DNA of 64,000 bases from Streptomyces sp. NBC_01446 (GCF_026340095.1 NZ_JAPEPO010000001.1:4483501-4547500); one strand, 5' to 3'; shown: positions 1 to 9,768, numbered from the stretch's first letter. Numbers and translations: made by a program. Notes: a model not told the origin generated them from the sequence alone.

Positions 1-1107
1 CGCTGTGAGGGCCGCGCTGAAGAACAGCGCGGCCGCGATCGCCACGCCCAGGACCGCCGCCACCACCGTCACGATGATGATCTCCGGCGCCCGTGATTTG
101 AGCCATGCCCCGACGGCCGTGCCCAGGGCGTTGCCCGCGCCCGCCGAGATGCCGACGATGCTGAGCGACACGGCGGCGCTCTGCCCCGGCATGGGGTGCT
201 CGCGCAGCAGGAACGCCAGGAAGAAGATCAGGAAGCCGGAGAGGCAGCGCTGCGAGGCGTTGACGAACAGCGCGTGCGTCACGGCCGGGCCGACCGTGCG
301 CAGACCGGGGCGCTTCTGCTTCGTCGTCTCCTTGTGCGGGCCGTGCAGATGCTGCTCGTCGGCCGCGAGGAGCGCCTTTCCCTCGCCCTTCGCGGAGTCC
401 ACCTTGTGCGGGAGCTGGAAGCACAGGACCATGCCCGAAATGAAGATCACGAACGCGCCGTAGAGGGGCCAGCGCGGCCCGAGCAGCTGGAGTCCGGCGC
501 CGACCGGTGCGGCCACACCGGTGGCGAGGAGCCCGCCGAGCGTCACCCGCGAATTGGCCTTGACCAGGGAGAAGCGGGGTGGCAGCAGGCGCGGCACGAC
601 GGCGCTGCGGACCACGCCGTACGCCTTGGACGCCACCAGGACGCCCAGTGCCGCCGGGTACAGCTGCACGCCGCCGCTGATCACCGCCTCGGACAGGACG
701 ATCGCGAGCAGCGCCCGCGCCAGCATCGAAGCGGCCATCGCGGCGCGCCGCCCGTGCGGCAGCCGGTCCAGGAGCGGCCCGACGACGGGCGCGAGGATGG
801 TGAAGGGCGCCATCGTGATGCCGAGGTACAGGGCGACGCGCCCGCGCGCCTCGTCCGTCGGCACCGAGAAGAACACCGTGGACGCGAGCGCGATGGTGAT
901 CATGACGTCGCCGGCGCCGTTCACCGCATGCAGTTCGATCAGTTTTCCGAGACCCGACTCGCCCGCGCCGTGCGCGTGGGTCGCTTTGCGGATTCCGCGC
1001 GCCGTGCCGGTGAACGGCAGGTGCAGGGCGCGCCCGAGCCCGCGGACCGCCCTGCGTACCGGGCCCGATCCGCCTGCTGCGCGCGAGGACGACCTTGCGG
1101 AAGTCAC
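1..1107 (-). CDS. MFS transporter, C-terminus beyond window edge
   Basis: The minus strand is open from a GTG at 1107 to the window edge, giving 369 residues. After a basic, Arg/Ala-rich N-terminus of about 60 residues come repeated hydrophobic segments typical of a major facilitator, for example around residues 75-95, 105-125 and 175-200. The loop after the third predicted helix carries the basic RLPHGRR signature region. A cytoplasmic Lys/Glu-rich linker near residues 240-270 separates the two halves, as in 12-helix MFS proteins. It probably exports a small molecule; no substrate can be read from the sequence. An ATG a few bases upstream of this GTG stops after three codons, so it is not the start. 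It is divergent from the DUF3027 gene. The C-terminus is missing only because of the window edge. Confidence 0.8.
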   Translation of the reverse strand, partial: MTSARSSSRAAGGSGPVRRAVRGLGRALHLPFTGTARGIRKATHAHGAGESGLGKLIELHAVNGAGDVMITIALASTVFFSVPTDEARGRVALYLGITMAPFTILAPVVGPLLDRLPHGRRAAMAASMLARALLAIVLSEAVISGGVQLYPAALGVLVASKAYGVVRSAVVPRLLPPRFSLVKANSRVTLGGLLATGVAAPVGAGLQLLGPRWPLYGAFVIFISGMVLCFQLPHKVDSAKGEGKALLAADEQHLHGPHKETTKQKRPGLRTVGPAVTHALFVNASQRCLSGFLIFFLAFLLREHPMPGQSAAVSLSIVGISAGAGNALGTAVGAWLKSRAPEIIIVTVVAAVLGVAIAAALFFSAALTA

Positions 1108-1442
1108 TCAGCCATAGTGCCCCCGGAAGGTGGCGACTAGTGCCGATATCGGCGGAGCGGGTCGCCGGTACGGCCCCCTGGAACCGCCCCGCCGCGTGGT
1201 GCAGGACACAGCTACTTGTACGTCGGTGTGGGCGCACGGGCCAGGAGAAGGTAGCGTGCGTAACGCGCCTGCGGCAGCTGTGCTCGGCCGCGCGCCTCTC
1301 GGTCATCCCGCAGAATGGGTGACGTAGGTGCGCCCGGGGACGTTCGGGCGCGGACGTCGACGCGGCCCCCTGGTCCGCTCCGTCCGTACCCCCGCGCAAG
1401 GGTGGCGCACTCGTGAGACGGCGTAGGAGAGAAGCGATACCT
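1108..1442. other. Divergent intergenic region
   Basis: This spacer lies between the divergent MFS exporter and DUF3027 genes and must hold both promoters. Short open frames here do not have convincing ribosome sites. I see no strong inverted repeat or RNA signature. The Shine-Dalgarno of the DUF3027 gene (AGGAGAG, about 1425-1431) lies at the right edge. Confidence 0.5.
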
Positions 1443-2366
1443 GTGAGCGCAGCGACAACGCGAAGCCGCACCCCTGACCGTCTGTGCGCCGAGGCGGTAG
1501 GTCTCGCGCGGACCGCGGCCGAGGAGGCCGCCGCGCCAGGAGTCGTGGGCGAGCACGTCGACGTGGTCGTCGAGGGCGACCGGGTCGTCACGCATCTCTT
1601 CGAGTGCAAGGAGTTCGGCTACCGCGGCTGGCGGTGGGCCGTGACGGTCGCGCGGGCCTCGCGCGCCAAGGTCGTCACCCTCGACGAGACGGTGCTGCTG
1701 CCCGGCCCCGACGCGCTTCTCGCCCCCGAGTGGGTGCCGTGGAGCGAGCGGCTGCGGCCCGGCGACATGGGCCCCGGAGACCTGCTCCCGACCGACGCCG
1801 AGGATCTTCGGCTTGAGCCCGGCTATTCGGGTGAGGACGCCCCGCCGCCTAACTCCGTGGTGTCCGAGGAGATGGCCGAACTCGCCGAGGCGGAGGACGC
1901 CGAGCTGACGGTGGGACCGCCCGCGGAACTGCCCGTCGTGCCCGAGCGCGGCTCCATCGCGTCGGTCGCCGAGGAGCTCGGTATGCGGCGCGCCCGGGTG
2001 TTGTCCCGTTATGGCCTCCACACCGCGGCCGACCGCTGGGACGAGGCGTACGGGGCGAAGACGCAGATGGCCCAGGCGGCGCCCGCCACCTGCGTGTCCT
2101 GTGGATTCCTCGCACCGATCGGCGGCTCGCTCGGCCAGGCCTTCGGCGTCTGCGGCAACGAGTTCTCCCCGGCGGACGGCCGGGTCGTCTCCCTCTCGTA
2201 CGGCTGCGGCGGCCACTCCGAGGCGGCCGTCATGCCGAAGCCCCCGCGCCCGGCCCCGCCGGTGATCGACGAGACGCGAGTGGACCCGTTCCCGCTCCGC
2301 CCGGCGGCGGACTCCGGCTCGGTCCCGAGCGCCCCGGACGGCACGGAGGACCTGGGGCACTCGTAG
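1443..2366 (+). CDS. DUF3027 domain-containing protein
   Basis: This is a 307-residue protein of a family conserved in actinobacteria with no assigned function. The conserved core is visible in the first half (FECKEFGYRGWRWAV, residues about 53-67), followed by an acidic region. The C-terminal part has a CVSCGF pair and a later cysteine, a spacing that could bind zinc (my inference). A GTG at 1413 is also in frame, but the GTG at 1443 has an AGGAGAG ribosome site 11 bases upstream and keeps a compact N-terminus. The gene precedes the sacsin-like ATPase gene by 83 bases in the same direction. From memory this pairing recurs in Streptomyces, which suggests a functional link. Confidence 0.85.
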   Translation: MSAATTRSRTPDRLCAEAVGLARTAAEEAAAPGVVGEHVDVVVEGDRVVTHLFECKEFGYRGWRWAVTVARASRAKVVTLDETVLLPGPDALLAPEWVPWSERLRPGDMGPGDLLPTDAEDLRLEPGYSGEDAPPPNSVVSEEMAELAEAEDAELTVGPPAELPVVPERGSIASVAEELGMRRARVLSRYGLHTAADRWDEAYGAKTQMAQAAPATCVSCGFLAPIGGSLGQAFGVCGNEFSPADGRVVSLSYGCGGHSEAAVMPKPPRPAPPVIDETRVDPFPLRPAADSGSVPSAPDGTEDLGHS

Positions 2367-2449
2367 CCCTCGCAGTTCTCTTTCCGCCCGCGCGGTAGCG
2401 TCTGCGTCGCCAGGGTTGGCCTGGGTGAACGGCAGAGGGAGACCACACC

Positions 2450-5400
2450 GTGAGCGTGAGCAAGATCGTGCGCCCGGCAGCCGAGGGGATGGACCCGTTC
2501 GGGACGGCCCGTCTGCGGCGTGGGGTCCTCGATGCCTGGGCCGGCAGCCCGGCCCGCTTCCGTGAGGACGCCAACGCCGAGGAGGACCTCGCCCTCGGCG
2601 GCTACCGCGACCGTCTCGTCGTCGAGCTCGCCCAGAACGCCGCCGACGCGGCCGCCCGCGCAGGTGTCCCCGGCCGCTTCTCCCTGACCCTGCGCGACGG
2701 CGTGCTCGTCGCCGCGAACACCGGCGCGCCGCTGGACGCCGCCGGTGTCGAGTCGCTGTCCACGCTGCGGGCCTCCGCCAAGCGTGAGCAGGGCGACGGC
2801 GCGGTGGGCCGGTTCGGCGTCGGGTTCGCCGCCGTCCTCGCCGTGACCGACGAGCCCGCGGTCGTCGGCCGCACGGGCGGGGTGCGCTGGTCGCTGGCCG
2901 AGGCGCGCGGCCTCGCCGCCGACACCGCGCGGCACAGCCCCGGCCTCGGCGACGAACTGCGCCGCCGGGACGGCCATGTGCCGCTGCTCAGGCTTCCGTT
3001 CGCCGCGGAGGGCTCGGCCCCGGACCCGTACGAGACCGTCGTGATCCTGCCGCTGCGCGACGCCGCGGCGGAGGCGCTCGCGGCGCGGCTCATCGACGCC
3101 ATCGACGACACGCTCCTCCTCGCCCTGCCCGGTCTCGACGAGGTCGTCGTGGAGACCGGGTCGGGGACGCGCATCCTGCGCCGCAGGACCGACGGGCCGT
3201 ACGTGGCGGTGGACGACGAGCGCGAGGACGCCGCGTCCGGCGGGCGCGAGAGTGTCACGACCCGCTGGCGTGTCCTCGTCCGAAACGGCCCGCTCGAAGC
3301 CGCGCTCCTCGCCGACCGGCCCCTCGAAGAGCGCCTCCGCCCGCACTGGTCCGTGACCTGGGCCGTACCCGTGGACACGGACGGCGCCCCCGAGCCGCCC
3401 CGCAGCGCGCCCGTGCTCCACGCGCCGACCCCCAGCGACGAACCGCTCGGCGTGCCCGCGCTGCTCATCGCCTCGTTCCCCCTCGACACGACCCGGCGGC
3501 ACGCCGCCCCCGGGCCGCTCACCGACTTCCTGGTGGAGCGCGCCGCCGACGCCTACGCCGAACTCCTCGCCGGATGGCGCCCGGTGAGCACCGCCGTCCT
3601 CGGCCTCGTGCCGGGCCCGCTCGGCCGGGGTGAGCTGGACGGCAGCCTGCGCGGGGCGATCCTGGCCCGGCTGCCGCGCACCGCGTTCCTGCCGCCCGCG
3701 CTGCCGCGCACGAAGGACGACGCCGACGGACTGCCCGAGACGCTGCGGCCGCGCGAGGCCGAGGTCGTCGAGGGCGCCGGCGCCGAGACCGTGCGGGTCC
3801 TCGCCGAGGTCCTGCCGAGCCTGCTGCCCGCCGGACTCGAACGCCGCGTCGAGCTGCGGACCCTGGAGGTCGCCCGGGTCCCGCTGACGGAGGCGGTCGA
3901 CCGGCTCGCCGGTCTGGAGAAGGAGCCGGGCTGGTGGCGGCGCCTTTACGACAGCCTCGCGGGCGTCGACCCGGACCGGCTCACCGGGCTCCCGGTGCCG
4001 CTGGCCGGTGGGCGTACGACGATCGGGCCGCGGCAGGTGCTGCTGCCCATGCCGGACGCGACACCGGGTGAGGCGCTCGCCCGGCTCGGCCTCAAGGTCG
4101 CCCACGTGGACGCCGCGCACCCGTTGCTCGAAAAGCTGGGCGCGCTGCCCGCGACGCCCCGCGCCGTCCTGACGACCCCTCAGGTGCGGGCGGCCGTCGC
4201 CGGTTCGCTCGACGACGACGTCTGGTCCCTCGACGACGACGGCCCGGTCGGCGTGGACGAGTTGGCCGAGCTGGTCCTCACCCTCGTACGGGACGCGAAC
4301 CTGGAGCCCGGGGACGAGCCGTGGCTGGGCGCGCTCGCGCTGCCCGACGACGAGGGCGAGCTGGCGCCCGCCGGTGAACTCGTGCTGCCCGGCAGCCCGT
4401 TCGCGCAGGTCGTCCGCGAGGGCGAACTCGCCATGGTGGACGGCGACCTCGCCGAGCGGTGGGGTGAGCAGCCGCTCGCCGCGTGCGGTGTCCTCGCCGG
4501 GTTCGCCCTGGTCCGCGCCGCCGACGTGGTCCTCGACCCGGACGAACTCGACCCGCGCGACGGCGACTTCGCGGAGCCGGACGACGCGGGCCTGCTCGAC
4601 GCGGTCGACGTGTGGTGCGAGGACGTACTCGACCGGCTGCCCGACACCCCCGTGCCGCCCGTCGCCACCGAACTCGTCGCCGTACGCGACCTGGACCTCG
4701 TCGACGACGACCGCTGGCCCCAGGCCCTCGCCCTGCTGTCCCGCCCGCCGCTGCGCGACGCCCTCACCCAGCCCGTCCGGGTCCTGCTGCCCGACGGCAC
4801 GCACGAGATCGTCCGCCCGTACACGGCCTGGTGGCTGCGTGACCACCCCGTCCTCGACGGCCGCCGGCCGGCCGGCCTGCGCGCGGCGGGCGGTGACCCG
4901 CTGCTCGCCGGGCTCTACGACCCGGCGGACGCGACCGGGTTCGAGGACGAGCAGGTGCTGCGCGCACTCGGCGTACGCACCTCCGTCGCCGCGCTCCTCG
5001 ACGAGCCCGGCGGCGCGGCCGAGCTCCTCGACCGGCTCGCCGACCCGGAGCGCGAGGTCGGCGCGGCCCAACTCCACGCCCTGTACGGGGCGCTGGCCGA
5101 CCTCGACCCGGAGCAGGTGACCCTGCCCGACGAGTTGCGGGCCGTGGTGGACGGTGAGGTCAGGGTCGTGGACGCGGCCGACGCCGTCGTCGCGGACGCG
5201 CCCGATCTGCTGCCCCTGGCCGGCGGGCTGGCCCTGCTGCCGGTGAGTCCGGGTCGGGCCGCGGACCTGGCGGACCTCTTCCAGGTACGACGGCTGAGCA
5301 CGACCGCCGACGCCGGGGTCACTCAGGAGGGCGCCGAACATCCGGTGCCGGAGTCCGTACGGACCCTGCTCGGACCGGCGACCCCGCAGAGGTACGTCGA

Positions 5401-5602
5401 GCACGAGGAGCTGTTCGTCGCCGGGGTGGAGGTCGACTGGCGGCGCACGTCCGAGGGCACGGTCCACGCCTCGACCCTGGAGGGCGTGGCGGCGGGCTTG
5501 GCGTGGGCGGCGGGGCAGTGGCCGCGCCGCTTCGAGGTCGCGGCCCTGCTCGAAGACCCGTCGAGGACGGCGGAGCTGGCACGGGACCGCTGGTTCGACT
5601 GA
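2450..5602 (+). CDS. Sacsin/Hsp90-like GHKL ATPase domain protein
   Basis: This is a 1050-residue protein. Residues 58-68 (VELAQNAADAA) form the Bergerat-fold N-box with the Mg-binding Asn. Residues 87-92 (VAANTG) stand where Hsp90 has its DxG motif, with Asn replacing Asp. Residues 120-126 (GRFGVGF) are the glycine lid motif. This is the sacsin N-terminal ATP-binding type. The remaining 800 or so residues are acidic and Leu-rich with no domain I recognise, and no membrane segment is evident. It is probably a cytoplasmic chaperone-like ATPase; clients and role are unknown. The GTG start follows a GGCAGAGGGAG site. The gene is unusually long for a GHKL protein but normal for the actinobacterial sacsin-like group. 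Confidence 0.82.
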   Translation: MSVSKIVRPAAEGMDPFGTARLRRGVLDAWAGSPARFREDANAEEDLALGGYRDRLVVELAQNAADAAARAGVPGRFSLTLRDGVLVAANTGAPLDAAGVESLSTLRASAKREQGDGAVGRFGVGFAAVLAVTDEPAVVGRTGGVRWSLAEARGLAADTARHSPGLGDELRRRDGHVPLLRLPFAAEGSAPDPYETVVILPLRDAAAEALAARLIDAIDDTLLLALPGLDEVVVETGSGTRILRRRTDGPYVAVDDEREDAASGGRESVTTRWRVLVRNGPLEAALLADRPLEERLRPHWSVTWAVPVDTDGAPEPPRSAPVLHAPTPSDEPLGVPALLIASFPLDTTRRHAAPGPLTDFLVERAADAYAELLAGWRPVSTAVLGLVPGPLGRGELDGSLRGAILARLPRTAFLPPALPRTKDDADGLPETLRPREAEVVEGAGAETVRVLAEVLPSLLPAGLERRVELRTLEVARVPLTEAVDRLAGLEKEPGWWRRLYDSLAGVDPDRLTGLPVPLAGGRTTIGPRQVLLPMPDATPGEALARLGLKVAHVDAAHPLLEKLGALPATPRAVLTTPQVRAAVAGSLDDDVWSLDDDGPVGVDELAELVLTLVRDANLEPGDEPWLGALALPDDEGELAPAGELVLPGSPFAQVVREGELAMVDGDLAERWGEQPLAACGVLAGFALVRAADVVLDPDELDPRDGDFAEPDDAGLLDAVDVWCEDVLDRLPDTPVPPVATELVAVRDLDLVDDDRWPQALALLSRPPLRDALTQPVRVLLPDGTHEIVRPYTAWWLRDHPVLDGRRPAGLRAAGGDPLLAGLYDPADATGFEDEQVLRALGVRTSVAALLDEPGGAAELLDRLADPEREVGAAQLHALYGALADLDPEQVTLPDELRAVVDGEVRVVDAADAVVADAPDLLPLAGGLALLPVSPGRAADLADLFQVRRLSTTADAGVTQEGAEHPVPESVRTLLGPATPQRYVEHEELFVAGVEVDWRRTSEGTVHASTLEGVAAGLAWAAGQWPRRFEVAALLEDPSRTAELARDRWFD

Positions 5603-5825
5603 TCCGGGACCGGCTGGTCGGCTGACCTGCGGTTCAGTATGCATCTGGTGTGCCGTTGGTAAAGCCCGACGGCGCCCTGGCAAAGCACGCACAAAGGCTT
5701 CACCTGCCGTACAACCCGTCGCGGGGGTTGCACGTCTGATCATCCGAGTCAACAGACTCCTAGATCACTTGGGCCCCGCGTGACAGCATCTGCACCGCGG
5801 GACCCCTCTCCTCATGGGGAATCAC

Positions 5826-6761
5826 ATGCGCATACGTGCCACCATGGCCGCCGCGACGGTGACCGGCTCTCTCGCCCTGGCCGCTTTCGCCGTGCCGGCC
5901 GCGCAGGCCACCGACCAGCCGAGCCTGGCGCAGGCTCACCAGGTCGCCCAGAAGGCTGCGGGGCACTCGGCTCCGCAGGCCCGTTCGCTGACCGCCACCG
6001 AGGCCGGCGACCCATACGTGATGGACGCCACCTTCTCGAACATCAAGGTGAACAGCGGTAAGTCCGCCATCGTTGTCGGCACCACCAACACGGTGCACGT
6101 CTCGTACAGCTTCACCTTCACCCACGGCTCGGACGTGGACCCGACGGCCGACGACTTCGTCCCGGGCGTCGACCTCTACCGCACCGACACCGACGAGGGG
6201 AACGCCCTGTTCGGCGACGCCCCGGCGACCTGCACGGCCGCCTCGTCGACTGTCGCGAACTGCAACGGCAGCATCGACATCAACCCGCAGGAGGAGCTGA
6301 CCAACGTCGACGCCGGAGCCAAATGGACCGGCGAGGCGTTCGCCGTCGCGTACAACGGCCAGGACCCGGACAGCCCCAGCGACCCGAGCAAGATCGGCAC
6401 CGCGTACCAGGACGCCGTGTCGTCCAACGCCCTGCAGCGCTACTCCAAGCTCACCGTCAACGCGTCCCCCGAGCCCGTGAAGAAGGGCGGCACGCTCACC
6501 ATCACGGGCGCCCTGACCCGCGCGAACTGGGACACGCACAAGTACGCCGGCTACACCAGCCAGTCGGTGAAGCTGCAGTTCCGCAAGACGAGCTCCTCGG
6601 CGTACCCGACGACGTACCTGAAGTCGGTCACGTCGTCCTCGACCGGCTCGCTGAAGACCACGTCCACGGCCACGTACGACGGCTACTGGCGCTACAACTT
6701 CCTCGGCACCTCCACCACCCCGGCCGTCAAGGCCACGGGTGACTTCGTCGACGTGCAGTAG
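5826..6761 (+). CDS. Secreted protein of unknown function
   Basis: This is a 311-residue precursor with a clear Sec signal peptide: basic MRIR, a hydrophobic core, and a cleavage site after AQA near residue 28. The mature part is rich in Ser, Thr, Asp and Gly and has beta-sandwich character. The last 120 residues (from about SPEPVKKGGTLTITG) resemble the Ig-like repeats found in secreted Streptomyces proteins. Cys pairs occur only in one central loop. An ATG at 5814 is in frame, but the ATG at 5826 has a GGGGA site five bases upstream and gives a standard signal peptide. The gene converges on the P-type ATPase gene with a gap of only five bases. No catalytic motif is visible. Confidence 0.75.
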   Translation: MRIRATMAAATVTGSLALAAFAVPAAQATDQPSLAQAHQVAQKAAGHSAPQARSLTATEAGDPYVMDATFSNIKVNSGKSAIVVGTTNTVHVSYSFTFTHGSDVDPTADDFVPGVDLYRTDTDEGNALFGDAPATCTAASSTVANCNGSIDINPQEELTNVDAGAKWTGEAFAVAYNGQDPDSPSDPSKIGTAYQDAVSSNALQRYSKLTVNASPEPVKKGGTLTITGALTRANWDTHKYAGYTSQSVKLQFRKTSSSAYPTTYLKSVTSSSTGSLKTTSTATYDGYWRYNFLGTSTTPAVKATGDFVDVQ

Positions 6762-6766
6762 AAGTC

Positions 6767-9166
6767 CTAGACGGGAAAGCGGCGGTCGACCCAGCGCCAC
6801 AGGAATTCCAGGGCGACCGCCGCCACCCCCGCGATGCCGACCGCCGTCCACGGCATCGACGCGCCCACCAGCTTCAGTGCGAAGAAGTCCTGGAGCCACG
6901 GCACCACGAGGACGAGCAGGAACGCCGCGCCCATCGCGGCCACCAGGCACACCCGCCACCACGTGTAGGGCCGCGCGATGATGGCGAGGACCCACATCGA
7001 GACGAGGAACAGCGTCAGCGTCGCCGAACTGGTCTCGGCGTCGAGCGCGCCGGAGCCCGTGTAGTAGTGCCGGGCGATCATGTACGTCACGAAGGTGGCG
7101 GTCCCGGCGACGACGCCCCCGGGGATCGCGTACCGCATCACCCGCTTCACGAACTGCGGTTTGGCCCGCTCCTTGTTGGGCGCGAGCGCAAGGAAGAACG
7201 CGGGGATGCCGATCGTCAGCGTCGACAGCAGCGTCAGGTGCCGCGGCAGGAACGGGTACTCGATCTGGAAGCAGACCACGAGGACGGCGAGCAGCACCGA
7301 GTAGACCGTCTTGACCAGGAACAGGGACGCGACGCGCGTGATGTTCCCGATGACGCGGCGGCCCTCGGCGACGACCGACGGCAGCGTGGAGAAGCTGTTG
7401 TTGAGGAGCACGATCTGCGCGACGGCGCGGGTCGCCTCCGAGCCCGAGCCCATGGAGACGCCGATGTCGGCGTCCTTGAGGGCGAGCACGTCGTTCACTC
7501 CGTCGCCCGTCATCGCGACCGTGTGCCCGTGGGACTGGAGCGCACCGACCATGTCGCGCTTCTGCTGCGGGGTGACGCGGCCGAACACCGTGTTCTCGTC
7601 GAGGGCCTTGGCCATCCCGGCCTGGTCGGCGGGGAGCGTGCGGGCGTCGACCGTGTCCTGCGCGCCCGCGAGGCCCAGCTTCCCGGCGACGGCGCCCACC
7701 GACACCGCGTTGTCCCCGGAGATGACCTTCGCGTGGACGTCCTGGTCGGCGAAGTACCGCAGCGTGTCCGCAGCGTCGGGCCGCAGCCGCTGTTCCATGG
7801 CGACCAGGGCGACGGCCTCGGCGCCCTCCTTGACCGCCGGGTCGTCGAGGTCGCCACGGGCGCGGGCGAGCAGCAGGACACGCAGGCCCCGGTGGTTGAG
7901 CTCTTCGGTCTCGGCGAGCACCGCGTGCCCGGCCGGCAGGAGGACGTCGGGCGCGCCGAGCAGCCACGCGCTGGTGGTGCCGTCGCCCTCGCTGAACGCG
8001 GCGCCGCTGTACTTGCGGGCGGAGGAGAAGGGCAGCGACTCGGTGCAGCGCCACTCCTCACTGTCGGGGTAGGCGTCGATGATCGCCTGGAGCGAGGCGT
8101 TGGGCCGCGGGTCGGACTCGCCGAGCGCACCGAGGACCTTGCGTACGTAGCCCTCGTCGGCGCCGCCGAGCGGGCGCAGCTCGGTGACGTCCATGCCGCC
8201 CTCGGTGAGGGTGCCCGTCTTGTCGAGGCAGACGGTGTCGACGCGGGCGAGACCCTCGATGGCGGGGAGTTCCTGGACGAGACACTGCTTGCGGCCGAGG
8301 CGGATCACGCCGATCGCGAAGGCGACGGAGGTGAGCAGGACGAGTCCCTCGGGGACCATCGGCACGATGCCGCCGACGGTCCGCGCGACGGAGTCCTTGA
8401 AGTCGTTCTGCTTGACCACGAGCTGGCTGATGACGAGGCCGATCGCGGTCGGGACCATCATCCAGGTGACGTACTTGAGGATGGTGGAGATGCCGGTACG
8501 CAGCTCGGACTGGACGAGGGTGAAGCGGCTGGCCTCCTCGGCGAGCTGCGCGGCGTAGGCCTCGCGGCCGACCTTCGTGGCGGTGAACGCGCCGCCGCCG
8601 GCGACGACGAAGCTGCCGGACATGACCTGGTCGCCGTGGTGCTTGACGACGGGGTCGGCCTCGCCGGTGAGCAGGGACTCGTCGATCTCGAGCCCGTCGG
8701 TCTCGGCGCACACGCCGTCCACGACGATCTTGTCGCCCGGCCCGATCTCGATCAGGTCGCCGAGGACGATGGCGGAGGTGGAGATCTCGGTGGCGCGCCC
8801 GTCGCGCCGGACCGTCGGTTTCGCCTCGCCGATGACGGCGAGTGAGTCGAGGGTCTTCTTGGCGCGCATCTCCTGGATGATGCCGATGCCGGTGTTCGCG
8901 AGGATGACGTAGCCGAAGAGGCTGTCCTGGAACGGCGCGACGAACAGCATGATCAGCCAGAGGACGCCGATGATCGCGTTGAACCGCGTGAAGACGTTCG
9001 CGCGGATGATCTCGGTGGTGGAGCGGGAGCTGCGGACCGGTATGTCGTTGACCTCGCCGCGCGCGACGCGCTCGGCCACCTCGCCGGTGGTGAGCCCCCT
9101 CGCCCGCTGGGGGAGCGGCACCGGGTGGACCGGGTCCAGCTCGGAGCCCGCGTCGATGTGCGTCAT
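6767..9166 (-). CDS. CtpE-type P-type cation-transporting ATPase
   Basis: This is a 799-residue integral membrane pump. Residue D315 in DKTGTLTEGG is the phosphorylated aspartate. SLLTGEADPV (residues 164-173) is the actuator motif, VPEGL near 271 lies in transmembrane helix 4, and TGDGVND near residue 550 is the hinge of the HAD domain. There is no N-terminal CxxC metal-binding domain and no CPx motif, so it is not a heavy-metal exporter. Overall layout and length fit mycobacterial CtpE, which has been linked to calcium uptake; transfer of that substrate to this protein is inference. The start ATG is followed directly by the expected cytoplasmic N-terminus. The gene is followed by the convergent secreted-protein gene. 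Confidence 0.85.
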   Translation of the reverse strand: MTHIDAGSELDPVHPVPLPQRARGLTTGEVAERVARGEVNDIPVRSSRSTTEIIRANVFTRFNAIIGVLWLIMLFVAPFQDSLFGYVILANTGIGIIQEMRAKKTLDSLAVIGEAKPTVRRDGRATEISTSAIVLGDLIEIGPGDKIVVDGVCAETDGLEIDESLLTGEADPVVKHHGDQVMSGSFVVAGGGAFTATKVGREAYAAQLAEEASRFTLVQSELRTGISTILKYVTWMMVPTAIGLVISQLVVKQNDFKDSVARTVGGIVPMVPEGLVLLTSVAFAIGVIRLGRKQCLVQELPAIEGLARVDTVCLDKTGTLTEGGMDVTELRPLGGADEGYVRKVLGALGESDPRPNASLQAIIDAYPDSEEWRCTESLPFSSARKYSGAAFSEGDGTTSAWLLGAPDVLLPAGHAVLAETEELNHRGLRVLLLARARGDLDDPAVKEGAEAVALVAMEQRLRPDAADTLRYFADQDVHAKVISGDNAVSVGAVAGKLGLAGAQDTVDARTLPADQAGMAKALDENTVFGRVTPQQKRDMVGALQSHGHTVAMTGDGVNDVLALKDADIGVSMGSGSEATRAVAQIVLLNNSFSTLPSVVAEGRRVIGNITRVASLFLVKTVYSVLLAVLVVCFQIEYPFLPRHLTLLSTLTIGIPAFFLALAPNKERAKPQFVKRVMRYAIPGGVVAGTATFVTYMIARHYYTGSGALDAETSSATLTLFLVSMWVLAIIARPYTWWRVCLVAAMGAAFLLVLVVPWLQDFFALKLVGASMPWTAVGIAGVAAVALEFLWRWVDRRFPV

Positions 9167-9280
9167 GCCAACGACAGTACGGGCGGATTTGCGGCTTCAC
9201 CCCTCGGGTGCGCCAAAGATCCGACCCGGGGAGGACGTGGAGGGGCGGGGGCCGGTCCCGTGGTGGTAGGCGGCCGACGC

Positions 9281-9326
9281 GCCGGCCGCTGCTCGGGTGC
9301 CGGGCCGGCCGCTACTCGGTTGCCGG
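9281..9326. repeat. 23-bp tandem duplication at a gene 3' end
   Basis: Two adjacent 23-bp copies (9281-9303 and 9304-9326) differ at two positions. The right copy contains the last codons and stop of the DUF2530 gene; the left copy is a duplicate of that end lying outside the gene. Confidence 0.7.
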
Positions 9327-9578
9327 GCCCGCTTCGGCGGCCGCGCGCTTGAGCGCCGCGTCGCGCCCCCGTACGTACCAGATGCCGATGAGCCCGAGTC
9401 CGGCGCCGGCCAGGCAGGTCCACACCCACCAGGTGTGGCCGTGGTCGTCGAACCAGCCGTAGAACGGCAGCTGCACCAGGAAGAGGACGAACCACAGGAT
9501 CGTGCCGCCCGTGATGGTGGCGACCACGGGCCCTTCAAGGGGCTCGGGTGCCTCGTGCTTGGGGGTCCACTTCTCCAT
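9312..9578 (-). CDS. DUF2530 small membrane protein
   Basis: This 88-residue protein has two predicted membrane helices (about residues 23-43 and 53-73) joined by a short loop with FYGWFDDHGH. The C-terminus is basic and Ala-rich. Length and helix arrangement fit the actinobacterial DUF2530 family, whose role is unknown. An in-frame GTG lies six bases upstream; neither start has a strong ribosome site, and I chose the ATG. It lies 145 bases upstream of the P-type ATPase gene on the same strand. The purine permease is divergent. Confidence 0.72.
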   Translation of the reverse strand: MEKWTPKHEAPEPLEGPVVATITGGTILWFVLFLVQLPFYGWFDDHGHTWWVWTCLAGAGLGLIGIWYVRGRDAALKRAAAEAGPATE

Positions 9579-9768
9579 GGGCACAGCTTACGAGGAGCAC
9601 GAAACGACGTCTTCAGTCGCCCCGGACCCCTTACGGGTCAAGGGTCTACGCGCGGAGATAGCGAATTCTTGCTCATATGTTCATACTGAAACGGCCTGAG
9701 TCTGGCCACTTCTGTTCGTAGAAAACGCCAAACAGCGCCCCCGTCAGCACACGATTCAGAGGTCATCC

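Noticed and set aside
2009..5752. A 1247-codon minus-strand open frame opposite the sacsin-like gene
   Set aside because: It is an antisense shadow in high-GC DNA: low-complexity Arg/Gly/Pro-rich product with no domain, while the plus strand encodes clear GHKL motifs.
7067..8845. A 592-codon plus-strand frame opposite the P-type ATPase
   Set aside because: Asp/Gly/Arg-rich antisense translation of an obvious ATPase gene.
9585..9768. Purine riboswitch before the purine permease
   Set aside because: Only short inverted repeats are present; the conserved three-way junction of purine riboswitches is not seen.
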